In this document: in pieces, positions 34,478 to 46,852 of the stretch
Position numbering within the stretch: position 1 is the first letter of the stretch
How the letters are laid out: each line of letters begins with the position of its first letter
Source: Paramacrobiotus metropolitanus
Taxonomy: Eukaryota; Tardigrada; Eutardigrada; Parachela; Macrobiotidae
NCBI RefSeq assembly: GCF_019649055.1
Contig: NW_026570418.1
Location: 62,001 to 126,000, forward strand
Reading direction: 5' to 3'
Length of the DNA: 64,000 nucleotides
The notes under the pieces: generated by a model
Databases searched by the model: none
The model's input: only the letters and a program-made list of their open reading frames with translations
Told to the model about the DNA's origin: nothing
Made by a program: the position numbers and the translations under genes

Positions 34478-36881
34478 ATACTCAATATTTTCTATCCGTT
34501 CAGATCGGTGTGTTGACATATGCCGGTTATTTCTACAGACAGTCGTTTCATCGTTTAGGAATCTGGATAGAACTATTAGAAGGGGTCTATAGCATTGCGA
34601 ACCAATTCGCAAATACTGCGCTAATGAACTAAAGAATTTTCCATACAAGCACTGATTTAACGTAGTACGGTGGCTGTATTTAACGAAATCCACGATCACA
34701 GCATTATTTTTCTTTGCGCTATCTGTTTATTCGCTAAACCGCCCTTTCTGTTATCAACCGTTCTTTATACATTTGATGATCTTCATAACCCCGTGAAAAA
34801 TAATTTTTCACCACTGCTTATTCTGGCTGAAAAATAAGTTTTCAAATAGACACCTACGCCTTTAAATACCAAGCATTGCTAGGTGCGAAGAAACCATTGC
34901 CGAATAAACTTTTATTACGTAGTGCGTTGGCTATCTACGCCTTCCGTGACAACGCTAAGTTCAAGGCGCTCTTAATATACATTGACTAAGCCCCTTAATG
35001 ATCAAGCAGGACACAGAGTAATAATTTTTGTCACGAGGATGTCTCTTAAAAAACGAAAAAATTCAATTAAAAATAGAAAGTTTACAAAACTGACCAGGGC
35101 TCGGTCACCACCTACCCCCTCAGAAAAATCTCAGCTTTTGTTTGAAGACAGAATACCTATAGGTATGGGGAACACTTAAAAAATACTTTCATCGGCAATG
35201 GTCCAGTGGGCGTGGCCAAACTCCACTTTAATGGTTGACATTATTGCATGTATTGCCATTGCCGTATTGCTGTACATAATTATGGTGTTACAGATTACAC
35301 AGATAAATTTATTTTGCGAGTCCTGCGTTGTCCATTACCACTATAGTTTTAGTCGTTGATTACCCATTACCACTGTAGTTATACTCCTGGATTGGAACCT
35401 TTTTAGTCCTTCACAGTAAAACGTAAAAAATAAACACTGTACATTTATAATTTTCTCAGACTTTGTAATAATACACACCTTTGTAACCTATGCTTGCAAT
35501 ATGCCTGCGAAAAGACGATAGGACAGGAATAAGAAACCGCAGTTGCGTAGCAAAACACGGCTTTATGACCGCAGTGGCAGCTGTTGTGGGTGGGGTCTTA
35601 CATTTACAGCGCTTGGACAGCTGCATAGAATACAACTGAAAACCTCTCAGCCTCCTTTTTGATTTTCTTCTTGCGTTTTTCCATTGTGACAGTTTATTGC
35701 GAACCAAGCAAAGTATGCAACACTAGAATTGGCGTCACGACGTCTGATCGTACATCGGTGGCACCGACGCATAAAGCAATGGTTGCTTATAATTCGCTGC
35801 AACGGAATGCCTGCGATTTATTATGAAGATGAAAGCGGTAGAGTTGACGTTCGACTTCTGTAAAATGTACGTGTTTCAGTTATTGAAAAAGTGGGCACGT
35901 GTGATAGTTCTCGTCGGCCTGCGAGCGCGCCATCGAGGTCATCCTCCACTTCAACGGCGTCCGCGGTCACAATGTAGAGGTCGCACAGTCTTGAGCTTGC
36001 ATTCGTCATTCACTTCTCTTCCATATTCTTAATGAGGGCAGTCAACAGTTAAATGGTAACTATGGTGCACCTGCGGCGTGCGAGTGGTTGAACGATAGGA
36101 GTCGCTATTCGTGGATGACCTTTGCCTTGCAGCTAGCGAAGCGCGAGATTCGCCGCCACACTTCTGCAACTGGCAGTTTTGCAAACTGTACGCGCCACTC
36201 TGATCAGTCATTCTGAGCAATATGAAAATATATCAATCAGGGCTAGTCATTATTGTCGAAAGTTAAATTATTGCGGATAATTCCGGATAACTACATTGTG
36301 CATGCATTTTACAAAATGGTGGCCCAGTATGGGCGTGTTTCCTTTATACATGACTTATCCGGCAATAACTCTGCGAAATAATGTACTGTTTTCCACGTCC
36401 CCACAAAATGACAACAATTTGTTAAAAGTGTTGTTAGGAAATGAAAATCAATGCTATGAAATCCCATTTATAAATTTTTTTAAATTTTAATAAGCATTAC
36501 AACACAAGCACAAACTAAGCACCGAAACAGATCAGGGATGAAAGAACAGTAGGGCAAGAAATTATGGAAAAACCATGATGAAAAGCACAAATGAAATTTA
36601 TAAATTTTATAACACTGGACCATTATTCCGCTTAAATAAACAGAAATAAACTGGTTTATAACTTTGCGACTGGCTGCTGCATACAGCGTGCACAAAACGA
36701 ACGTCGACGGTATTTCGACTGTCCTGGTGCGCGAAGCCACTTCCCCCTCGGTAGTCACCAAGACCGACGGAAACCTCGCCTCAATGCCAGTATCCTGCTA
36801 AAATCGTTACCAGTAATATATTTTGTACGTGCAAAATCTCATGCGGAGCTATGAAAAAGCAGTTAACAGAATAATTTGTAC
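34478..36881 (-). other. Exon-family fragments and unassigned sequence
   Basis: Family signatures at about 34660 (ACGTAGTACGGTGGCTG) and 34918 (ACGTAGTGCGTTGGCTA). 35330-35395 holds a direct repeat of CCATTACCACT(A/G)TAGTT. Minus-strand 35821-36009 reads SRLCDLYIVTADAVEVEDDLD, possibly a real exon remnant but unassigned. Confidence 0.3.
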
Positions 36882-36935
36882 CGTAGTGCATATGAAGGAG
36901 ACTTCGGCTTCATACTCGGCTTCATATGCACTACG
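36882..36935. repeat. Hairpin with 16-bp perfect arms
   Basis: CGTAGTGCATATGAAG and CTTCATATGCACTACG are exact complements separated by 22 nt. Confidence 0.9.
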
Positions 36936-37566
36936 TTTGTACTCTGTCACTGTACTGTGAGTAAACTGTATGTGATTCTGCAACTGTCGGCATGTGTCTG
37001 TGCTCAGCTGCGTTTTTCCTGTTTATTAGTCATTGGGTCCTGGCGTTAATATTGTCGGTCTCGGACCGATTGCAAGCCCCTTTTCTACAATTTGTCGGCG
37101 CAAGTTGAACAGTACGATGAGGGAAGTTATGCATGGTAGTGTAGTGCAGTGGCAAGTGGCCGGTGGCTCTTCAGTTCAAAAAAAAAGCCTTAATTGACAC
37201 GGAAAATAAATTCATTTCCACTGCTTCGCCTAGAGTTTCTTTTTCTTCTTCACCTTTTCGCCAGTGAAAACCAACTTTAATGATGCTTATAGACTTGCAG
37301 TATCCTTCATAGTTCAACTATGTACATACTGTAATCGCTGAGAATGTCTCATACCCTATTCCGACAGACCTCCGAAAGCCCATATTTGCAACAACAAAAA
37401 GCCAAAAACTGCCGAATTCTCCTTCTTTTAAAGCTCGCGGCAAGGAAAACATTTGCTTCAACAAGTATGCATTCGGTACTTTTGGATATGCATTTAATTT
37501 TGAAACGCATTACATGAATGAGTCAAGATTTACAGTGCTGCATTTATAACTAGGAAAGTGCGCCGC
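36936..37566 (-). other. Exon-family fragment
   Basis: Signature TAGTGTAGTGCAGTGGC at 37138, followed by the CCAGTGAAAACCAACTTTAATGATGCTTAT block (37260-37290) typical of the family. Isolated and without an open frame. Confidence 0.35.
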
Positions 37567-38757
37567 TTTAGGCTAGCACTATAAGACCGAAGCGAAGCTA
37601 CTGCTAGAAACAGCAAAGGGAAACATAACCCAACGAGGTCATACGTTCATGGCTGCTTGCCAAGACTTTCGTACTACGACCAAGACCCACCATTCTGTAT
37701 AATGTAAGTAATACAACAAAGTCCTTGAGTACGATATTTATTACAAGAATGTATGTGTCTCCGTAACATTCATATAATACAGGGTTACGCGAGAGAGATG
37801 GGATCAGGGCCATGCTGCTGTACGACTTGTTCCGGCCCCGTGGTGCCGCGGGACAGCGAGAGCAACGGAAACCTTCCTCGAGATTCCGTCTTGCTCTTCC
37901 TGGCGAGCCGATTGATCGGGTAATAACCAGACTTTTGGTACACAACAACGCATTTAAACTTTTCTCCCAGTTAAGTACGGCATATGTCGGCAACCAGATG
38001 TTGCGCGCGCAAACGGTTTTCAGAACAATGTACACCAATCATTTAGCTTTAGAAAGACGTAAAGTATCACAAAAAAGCGATTCGGAGTGCGCGAAAGTGC
38101 ATAACCCCCATATAATACAGATTGATTCCTGCGTGTTCATTAATCACCATTAGTACAAGATGCACGGAATATTAATGCCGCCTACTGCTAAAGGTACGAG
38201 TAAGTGACGCTTACTGTATCTTTTTAAGTTGGAAACGTTCTTACCGCACTCTTTATACGTACTGCAAGTGATACGAGCAAGGTTTTTAATTATATTGGTT
38301 GGAAAAATACATTCCCTCACATTCTAATAGCAACGTTTGTTAATTAGTAGTAGTGTACCATAAATAAAATATTATCACAATTTATTACAACTAAAGCTAT
38401 GAAAAAGTTCAAAAAATGCGGAATCACTGTGTCACAAACCTGCTTCTAGCAGCGTCCGCTGCGCTTTAAAAACCCGATCACTTGCACGCCCGTGCGCTAA
38501 TTTTGGGCGCCAAATAAAGCAAATGTTGCCCGCGATAGGTGCGTGGTCCCTCATTACAACCTTGCGGCAGAATGCCCTGTTACACGTTTTTACGAGTTGC
38601 CGCTCACCGGTTTATCTCTACGCCCCTGCCAATCCACTGTTTCTTAGCAGATAGAATTAGATCAAGCTGAATCTACCCGTAGGAATTTGCTGGATTGCAT
38701 TCCCTCTTACTGTTCCGATTCCCTAGCTTCGCTTCGGTCTTATGGTGCTAGCTTAGA
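37567..38757. mobile_element. 1.2-kb element with ~33-bp terminal inverted repeats
   Basis: Left end TAGGCTAGCACTATAAGACC continues as GAAGCGAAGCTA. The right end, read on the minus strand, is TAAGCTAGCACCATAAGACC then GAAGCGAAGCTA. Homology weakens but continues outward for about 20 bp. Open frames inside (37604-38038 minus, 37812-38153 plus) overlap each other and match no transposase I know. No clear target duplication was found, so the exact borders are uncertain. The ends share GACCGAAGCGAAG with the 172-bp MITE at 31.8 kb. Confidence 0.65.
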
Positions 38758-39136
38758 ACGGTGTTACTTCTAACCTCACCTGGTCAGTGGTACAGTAAAT
38801 GCTACAGGAAAAAAAGATAGGGGTTCCTTTTTTGGATATAGAGGGTCTAGTATAGCTTCAGCTGCTAAATCAGTCAGCTGTGCGCTGTTTCTTGGTAGTA
38901 AGTCTAAGGACATTCTGTCAGTACCGTGCTTAGTAGAATTTGCTCTTAGGACCGAAAAGGCACGTTAGTAAGCCCATTAGTGTTTTGGCCTAATGCTCGG
39001 TTAACTGTTTCCCAAAGTTGTAGTGCCTAAATGTTATTGAGCGCCTAGCAGTCCTACCTAAGTGCCCCCTAAGTGTCGGTTACGCCCTAACTACTTAGAG
39101 CGTGACCGACAACTTAGGGCGTGACCGACGCACAAA

Positions 39137-39188
39137 AATTCCCGTTTTCTTGAACATAGAGGACCTTCGCTTCGCTTCGGTCGATAAT
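39137..39188. mobile_element. Solo end of the TA-type MITE
   Basis: ATTCCCGTTTTCTTGAACAT followed by AGAGGACCTTCGCTTCG and CTTCGGTCGATAA corresponds to the right end of the element at 31798-31969. Confidence 0.6.
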
Positions 39189-40385
39189 TTTTTAAGAATG
39201 TTCAAACAGAATAGTAAGACTGTACTCCAACAAAATGCAAATAAAGCTAAACTCCAATACGCTGGATGTCCGTTTGAAGAGTGAAATCCAAAATAAAGAG
39301 CGACCTTTGACAGTAATCAACGCTTCCGCTTATTAAGCTATGGTCTTCATAATTATTTGTAAATTAATTTTAAAACCTGTGTACTGGTAGTTTTAGATCT
39401 GTATTTATGGAAAAATTTCTGCTGTTTTTGCATGTTGAAAAAGGAGTTTGAAATCGGCAAAAAAGCCCACGCACTACGTTGCTTGTGCATTTTCTGTGTC
39501 AAACATCCGTCATCGCACACGTCATCATTTAGACGTAGGTTAGCCCATTAAGATACCGGCACGTTCCTTCATGAAACTCACTAAAAATGTTCAGTTTTAT
39601 TTTTCACATTTCAAGGGAAGGAATGCTTGTACCTAGATACAGTATTTTTTACAAATGAAATTTGTTTGCTCCATTTGAATTTTGAAACCTCTCAGTCTCT
39701 ATATACAGTATGTCTGTACATCAGTATCTATCAGTTTGTGCACATGAGTTCGCGATTTTAAATTGTCTGACATTCAAACCTCTCTTACCATGGTATTTTA
39801 TTTACTTTTTAGGGAAGCTTTTGCTCTAACTTTCTTTATCACTGTTTCTTTTTTGTTTTGGTGCTGCTGAAAGTCAGAGACTTGTCGATAATTAGCTGAA
39901 GGTGCAAGGTGTACTGTCTTCCGCATAGCAAACAGCAGATTCTGTCACTGGCAAAAAAACTTTCTCAGGCTGGCAACAACGATATACTGTATAATTTCAC
40001 AATCGCCATCTTTTGAAATTGACTTAAGTCGTGCTTAATTTTGAGACAAAAGTTTGTAAGAAAATACCACAGCTACCTGCAAGAACACTAGTTTTGCTAT
40101 TCTGAGAAAAAATCTCAAAGCATAACAGGTGCCCCGACTCTTCCACAGCGAATTGTCATGATAAGCTAACAAATCTCAGCTGAATAAATATTACATAAAC
40201 AGGCATTAATGAAAAGACGCTGTTCCAGAATGGCCGGTGTATGCGACAGACAGTTATTCTAGTAAACAATCTAACAATGCTTACCGTGCACTTTTATTCC
40301 GTTTTTTAATATTTCAAATTTGGCTCCACGTAACATCAGCATCACGCCTAATTTTTATTCCAAGCTTTCTTGGTATTTTTTCTTA

Positions 40386-40443
40386 TACATAAACATAAAC
40401 ATAACATAAATATAAACATAAACATATACATAAACATAACAAA
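40386..40443. repeat. ACATAA microsatellite
   Basis: Imperfect runs of ACATAA over nearly 60 bp. Confidence 0.9.
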
Positions 40444-41769
40444 TAAGAAAAATAAAAAGGGAAACTAAAGATAATACTTACGTCGTAATTCGTCTGCTAT
40501 GCCGGCTTGTATGCAAGCGTCATTTGTCTAGTACTTTTAATTTTATGTTTCCAACAATTTGTCCGTGAGCAAAGTTGTGTGAATGCTATCGAAATACCAT
40601 CGGCATAAGTTAGTTAAATTCTACACCGAGATTTGCGGCGCCTTGTTAGTTCCTCCACATATGTTTCTTTGGCCAGCAATTCACATACATGGTTGAAAAA
40701 GGTGCCGAAGTTGAAGAACCGAGAGCGCCAACAGCACAAGCGAATTATGGGATCCAGAGTTAAAAAGTTGCTATGCCTTCTGATAATGCATAAAAAAAGC
40801 ATCGGAGTTGCTGCAGCGATTTATTTAGCCTGTTATACTCTACTGCAAAGCACGACAAGTTGTGGAGAATGAACTATAGCCACAACACTACATTTTGACA
40901 TACATGAATTAGCATATACAGTATAACGCAGTTCAAGAAAATCTGCCCAACTGTAAAAACGTTCAAGTCGTCCAGTTGTGATAAGTAAACGAGCGATGTA
41001 GCCCCACTTTCCTTAGTCAGCCACAAAATTAATTACTCCTACCTTGCTGCCGAACCGACTCCGTCCTAGAATGTTGATAACTCTTTACAACGTACTTATG
41101 ACAGTAAAGTTTGTAGCAGCTGTTTTTGTAGCCCATGGCGGAATGGAAAGACAACACTGGAACAGGCAGCTGATTCTGTGCTTTATTAAAACTCATCTGA
41201 AAACTTTACAGCTGAAATTACTTGATCAGGAAGGCTCACTCCAGTGTTTCTGGAATCTGACCATTTCTCCTTTTCCTGGTGCTTGACATGACAGTGGTAT
41301 AGTCTCTTCCTTGATCTTCTTTCAGCTGCAATTTTTCAAGGCGTTGTTGGAAGTCGTTTTTCGGAATGCCAGTGCTAGCACACAGCAGCAGCTTGTTCAT
41401 GGATTATGGAACTACGTAACATTTAAACATAAACTTGCTGCGCGTAAAATCTTGGTACGCTACATGCGCTAACCGCGTCTAGTGCTCACTAAGTGCAGAA
41501 TAGTGGTTGTATGGGCGCATGAGATAATGCGGAAAAACATTTCCCGTTGTACTACCGGGCGATGACCTTCGTGTTGTTAGTATATGACGAAGGATTCCGA
41601 CGATAGAGATAAGCCCGCGTGGCAAAAAGGGAAACAGTGCAACGCTAAAGGCAGCCTCGGTTACTCTGCTTGCGCAAACAACCTAAAAGTGTGATTATAC
41701 AGTAAGTACAATTAATTTTTACTTTCTAGTTATTAGAAATCGGCCATTAAATAGGCCCATGAAGACCTA

Positions 41770-41996
41770 CCGATACAATGTGACCGAGAAGGTCTCCCAT
41801 ATCTCCAATAAAAATGCCAAAAATAGCTGCTAACTGTAGGACAATACCTAGAAAAACAAACGGACATTAACACACCAGCCAGAAACACAACCAGTTGAAA
41901 AAATAAAAACCTAACAGCCTTTTTCTGTAGCGTAACCAACCCTTTCCTATCTAGCGCCGTTAAATAAAAAAATTTCAAGATAACTGGACGTGACAA
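41770..41996 (-). CDS. Possible membrane-protein exon(s)
   Basis: Minus strand at 41770-41848 has an acceptor (TTTTTCTAG|GTATTG) and a donor (GTATCG|GTAGGTC). The enclosed frame, IVLQLAAIFGIFIGDMGDLL followed by GHIVS, is a clean hydrophobic helix. Just upstream, VRFLFFQLVVFLAGVL is another hydrophobic stretch. Together they look like two exons of a multi-pass membrane protein. I cannot name it, and no other exon is obvious nearby. Confidence 0.35.
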
Positions 41997-43390
41997 ACAG
42001 CGCGGATTGAATGTGAAATAATTATCTTGTTTTGCGTATTGCTTTTCGTTGCTGATTTTCTAGAGAAACTAGTTGTTTGGATTGCATTTACCGGAAATTA
42101 TTGAGGGCACGATTCTCGTTTTCCCCGGTCTTACAGTACTGCTGGGTAGATTTTGTAATACTGAATAATGTGCACACGTTTGGAAATGGTTCGAAAAATA
42201 ACAATGGACTTTGATGCAGAGAAATGTAGTGCAAAGGCTTTACTTCGAAGCGGCATTCACCTTATTTCCTGAAGTGACATTGCTGGCTAAAACTTATGGT
42301 AACAATGTAGTGATAGAGACATATTTTTTTCGTAAGAAAAACAAAATTAAGAAAAACAGGACTGGTCGATTATTCAACTATACAAGGCAGTTTTGTAAAA
42401 TTTTACGACCGAGAATGCAGTCATACGGTCTTTCGAGCGCACAAAGTCAATTTATTTATCGACAAGAAAAGCCCGCCAAACTTTCAACGCTGAATCACTC
42501 GAAGGCACCGAAAACTGTTACCGGCAGTTGCTTTCAAGTATCAGCTTTACAGTTTTTATTCTGCTTTCAGAAGCGAAAAATACGAAAACATAGGACAGAA
42601 AATATTTATTATTACCACCTAGTTTACCGGAGTGTTTTCGTAAATTAGATACACGTCGATTACTACAGATTGTACAACGGGTTGAAAGCAGAAAAATTGT
42701 CGCTCGTGCTCCGCAAAAAAGAAACAAAGATCCGTAGAACAACCTCACCAAAGTATTATGATTACCTAAACAACAGCACATGTGAGAAACACGATGCAGA
42801 GGTTGAATTAAAAATGGTTGTGAATCTTCAATAAGACTAGACTGATTTCCTCATTAAATGCTGGCATTGAACAGCAAACCCATAATCAAAATCGATCTGC
42901 AAAATTCTCAATCACCGGAGTTTCGAAACCGATAAAACCAAGTAGAAAGCATAACACTCGTAAAAAATACACTATAAAAAACGCAAGTACTATCAGGCCG
43001 CAGGTAGCTTCCGGAAAATTGAAATTTTCATGTAAAGAAAAACCATCTATTCTGATTCCGACCCGCGTTCGGCAAACTTGAAAATGTCAACAAAATCAAT
43101 CAGCTAGGGCGAATAGAGCAGCATTTACGTCACCGCACATGTGTAGTACGCATGGGTACGTTAAAAAAATGGCGACACAAATTCTGAAACCTGATATCTG
43201 GCCAACAAATGTGTTTGTAAGGGAGCAGGTGCAGAGTTAATGGTGTTAAAATACGCTGCTGTCTTCTTGTTTAACGCTTGATCTGAAATGCTGTGTATTC
43301 TGGAGAATTGTTATTGTCGTGACTCGTGAGTGTCTGCTGCCTCGAATTGGGCTCGGCCCTGAATGTGCGTGGACGTTAAACCATTAAAAC
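41997..43390 (-). other. Exon-family fragment at 42200-42240, otherwise no gene
   Basis: AGAGAAATGTAGTGCAAAGG (42220-42239) corresponds to the LTLRFP exon of the family (compare GGGATCGTAGTGCAAAGG at 4362). A 145-residue plus-strand frame at 42211-42648 begins on this antisense signature and is judged accidental. The rest shows nothing. Confidence 0.35.
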
Positions 43391-45117
43391 TCAGTACAAA
43401 TGCCTCACACAACTGGTCGATCTCATTCTGCAGCCGTTGCCACGCCGTTTGGATTCTTGCCCATCACGCGGAGCCGTTCTCCCGGTCGTCGCCGCTCTTC
43501 TGGTCGTCGCCGCTCTCCACGCCCGCAGTATGCATGTCCACGAGATTCCACAAATCCGCTGCCACATCCCGGTGACATCGCCACCGCTCCCTGGATCCGC
43601 GTGAGCAAACGTCATGCGAGTGCGAGCTGCCATTTCCCAGCAGCGTCGCCACTGACTGCGACCGGCGCCTAACCAGCGGATGGCATACCGATGCGGATCC
43701 AACAACAGGGTGCATTCTGGGCGGAAAGAGATGGCCTTCAAGCGCTGTGCTCCGCAGCGGGACGCCAGGAATTTCAAGGCATGGCTCGTGTCCTGCACCC
43801 AGCCCGCATCGTCTCCCCGAATCATCAGGCGCTGTGTGGACGCACTCAGCCGGCGGACCATGAAGGCGGTGAGGGGATAGTCGGCGTGGTTTTCACTGCA
43901 CCGGGGAATCGTGAGGAAGCACATTAACACCGGCGACTGCAGAACGACCGCCCAGCGGCTGCATACACGCTGAAGGCGCGTCTGTTGCATAATGTACGCG
44001 TGGGAGAAGACCTCCAGCTGCAATACCACCGGCAGCCGCAGCGGAGCGCTGTTAATCACCGGCGGAGTGTCCGTCACGATGCGCAGCGTTTGGTATATTA
44101 TCATCCTGGGAAGAGCCTTCATTAAGCGGCTGGCAAACTGATAGAAGCGTGCCTGCACAATCACCAAACATGCGAGAATTGTTGCTGCAATAACTGATAA
44201 AACAAAACCGATAAAATAAAAAGCATATAAATAATGAAACAAACTGAATGCTATCAGTGAAAAATAAAATAACGATGAAAAATTACCTGCCGGCAGTGTG
44301 TGCGTTCAGTGTACGTCCAGGTGCAGCCGTCATCCATACGCTGCAGAAACCGAAACGGAATGATTGCATACTCCAAGGACCGCTGCGAAATGAACGTTTT
44401 GTCCCGACGCTCGTCCAACAGATGGCGCTGCATCGCCTTGGACTAGAGCGCCAGCTGTGCCATTAAGCGCACATGTCCCTTGAAAAACATTCCTGGACCG
44501 ATAACGAGGCCGGAAAAGTATTCCTCCCCGTAGTACGCTCGCAACTCGGCATCGCTCCGCGGCCCACTGGCTAGAGCGCAGCAGGGTTAACGCAGCCGCT
44601 GCGGCGGGATGACATGGAGGGGTCCATCCGGCACGCCTTCCGCATTCAGCAGCTGCAACACGCCCACCTCCCCCGGCCAGCCGCTGCCCTGCTGTTGTGG
44701 GAAGGACATGGGAGCGGGCACCCATGGCCGCTGGGACGCAGCAGCACTTGCACCGACTGCCGCTTATCGGGACGGGGCTACCACATATGCAGCAACGTCA
44801 GCATTTCGAAGACACGGTGGAAGGGCGTTAAAGTCGATATAGATGTCCATCACCCGCGACGTCCACCACGCGGCCGTAACGCAGATGACCGCTCTCCTCC
44901 GAGACGTCTACACTGCCGCTTCGCAGCACATCTCGTAGCGTTCCACAGTGCCTTTTAAGCGCGATGCGTACTTACGGGTAGACAGCTGGAAACGAAGCAA
45001 AAGCCAACATTCTAACCACGGCGGACGCAAGAAACAGCGTCTTTGACGATAGAACCGAGCAGAGACGAAGACTTTTGCGGGAAACGTCACTGAGGACTGC
45101 ACGGAACGCTGGAACAA
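43391..45117 (-). pseudogene. F-box protein pseudogene, two exons
   Basis: F-box proteins give SCF ubiquitin ligases their substrate choice. Exon a (45117-44287) encodes HLRYGRVVDVAGDG, MSFPQQQGSGWPGEVGVLQL, AELRAYYGEEYFSGLVIGPG and, after an in-frame TAG, MQRHLLDERRDKTFISQRSL then RFLQRMDDGCTWTYTERTHC, ending at CGGCAG|GTAATT. Exon b starts after TTGTGCAG at 44152 in the same phase. It reads ARFYQFASRLMKALPRMIIY and then the F-box-like LRLPVVLQLEVFSHAYIMQQ continuing TRLQRVCSRWAVVLQSP, followed by QRLMIRGDDAGWVQDTSHAL. The intron is 134 nt. Stops in exon a and frame changes after about 43700 indicate a pseudogene. The N-terminal domain is unlike known F-box partners. Confidence 0.65.
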
Positions 45118-45786
45118 GCTATTCGTTAACTAATATTTATAATTGTTATGGTGCTCGTGTAACAGTATATACTCCAGACGGCTAACGTATTTATATGTTC
45201 GTAATTGTTCCCACCGTAGAATGTAAAGGTCATCTAAAATTTTGTTGCGCTCCCTTTAACACCTATTATTCGTACTTCGTAGTATGAATGTTCGCAATAT
45301 GAATGTCATAACAGGTAGCTAATATACAGTACAGTAGATATATAGCCAGCGGATGACTGGTAACAACAACATCTCGGTGGCACTCGATACAAAAATTAAT
45401 ACGAACAAGTAGGTACAAAACTCTACGCTGTCTACAGTATTTATCTAGTTATTGTAATGACGTAATGTTATGCAGCGCTGCGACTAAATTCATGAACACC
45501 ATAGCTAGTTATAAAGTCAAAATAACGGCGCTAATGTTTTGGTGTAGCGCATTTGCCGCCAATAACGTTCAAGCAGATATCGCGCTGACAGTCTCAATAT
45601 AACTCGCAAGTACCGGTATCTGTTCAAAATTTATTGAATTACATTTTAATGATTAACCACATGGAATACAGGTTTCAAACAAAAAAAATCCACACAACAG
45701 CAAATCTACCAATCCTGAACACATGACAAACGAGATTAGCCGTTAGCGAAAGTCTAAAAGACAGAGCCCCCACATGCCACACAAAC
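45118..45786. other. No gene recognised
   Basis: AT-rich sequence upstream of the F-box pseudogene. No clear promoter elements. Confidence 0.35.
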
Positions 45787-46144
45787 TAGGTCACTGGTTA
45801 GCGGTCGAAACGCAAAGCGTTGAATTAATAAACCCAGATCACATCGTGTGCAACAAGCAGAAAATCCCTCTCCAAACTTCCACGTCCTATTCACCAGTCC
45901 ACAGAGCTCGGAAGATTCACCATTCAGGAGGTTCATGAAGATGGCCAAAGACAGTTGAATGAAATGAACGAAGCAGCAATGGAAATGCCAGGGTCCCCCA
46001 GGGTTCCAGAGTCCAGATCCACGGTTCCCATCTTCACCAGGCACGAAAGAAGCTCACACGGAACACCAAAGCAATGCACTAGCTAGGCCACTGGTTAATG
46101 GTCGAAACGCAGAGCGTTGAATTGCTAACCCCAGATCACATCGA
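45787..46144. repeat. Direct repeat of ~62 bp, copies 296 bp apart
   Basis: CTAGGTCACTGGTTAGCGGT (45787) and CTAGGCCACTGGTTAATGGT (46083) continue in parallel through CGAAACGCAAAGCGTTGAAT and CCCAGATCACATCG. The minus strand contains GTTTCGACC, reminiscent of a Pol III box B, so a SINE dimer is possible. Confidence 0.7.
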
Positions 46145-46852
46145 GCACAGCGCCCAGAAATCCCCCGCAGTCCGCCCCCGTGGCCAGCTAAATCCTCCCC
46201 GAGGCCCAAACCCGAACCCCCGCAGGGCTCCATCCAAAAGACAGGGAAAGGGTGCGACATCAGATCAGCAGTCATGAGTAAGAGCAGTAATGAGTATCAA
46301 GGAATGGAGAAATGCGCTGGAAGGCAGTAAATAAGGCGCTCCAGTAACGATGGGCCCGTGATGAATAACTGCGCGAGATGGTTTGTCCCTGCCAATCTGG
46401 TTTGAACCAGAATTGGCAGGGCTTCTTATTTGGTCGAAAAAACTTACCAAAAGCCACTTGGATCGCAAGAAAAAACAAGACCTCTAGACAAGTCTGTCTA
46501 GAGAAAAAAATTTTTAAGTTTTGCAGATTTAGGTAGGAAATTGATCTTTACAGGAACAAAAATTTATTGGTTATAGAACTTTTTAACTCGTTAAACAACA
46601 AACAACAAAAGGCTGTGATACGAGTAGGCGTACACAGTGCACAGATACATAGTGTGTTCAAACTTATTGAACTTCAGGTTGAGAACTGGGGAGTGTAATA
46701 ATAATCAAGACAAAAAAGGCGTGCAAACACAAATTAAGCTATCTATTACTTACGCTGTACGCATATTGGCATAATAGTCGAATAATGAGAATGCATACAC
46801 AAATTAATAAAATTTATGTCCTCGTAATCCGTCCCACTATGATCGTATCCAA
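46145..46852. other. No gene; one hairpin
   Basis: CCCTGCCAATCTGGTT / AACCAGAATTGGCAGGG at 46388-46421 forms an almost perfect hairpin with a 2-nt loop. CTCTAGACAAGTCTGTCTAGAG follows at about 46481. No coding sequence recognised. Confidence 0.5.

Larger units (their letters stand above)
38758..41752. other. No gene; isolated MITE end and short inverted repeats
   Basis: 39070-39130 holds GTCGGTTACGCCCTAA facing two copies of a (T)TAG(A/G)GCGTGACCGAC sequence. 39137-39188 matches the right end of the 31.8-kb MITE without its left end. 40386-40443 is an ACATAA microsatellite. The remainder is AT-rich. Confidence 0.45.

Noticed and set aside
34358-34699. Ser-Asp repeat protein
   Set aside because: The SDSDSD run is just the fold-back arm's 6-bp repeat read in one frame.
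37604-38153. Transposase inside the 1.2-kb TIR element
   Set aside because: The two frames overlap on opposite strands, have no catalytic motif I recognise and are short.
42211-42648. 145-residue plus-strand open frame
   Set aside because: It starts on the antisense of a family exon signature and has a basic, low-complexity composition with no motif.
43400-43927. Plus-strand frames over the F-box pseudogene
   Set aside because: Antisense shadows of a GC-rich exon; the minus strand carries the recognisable F-box.
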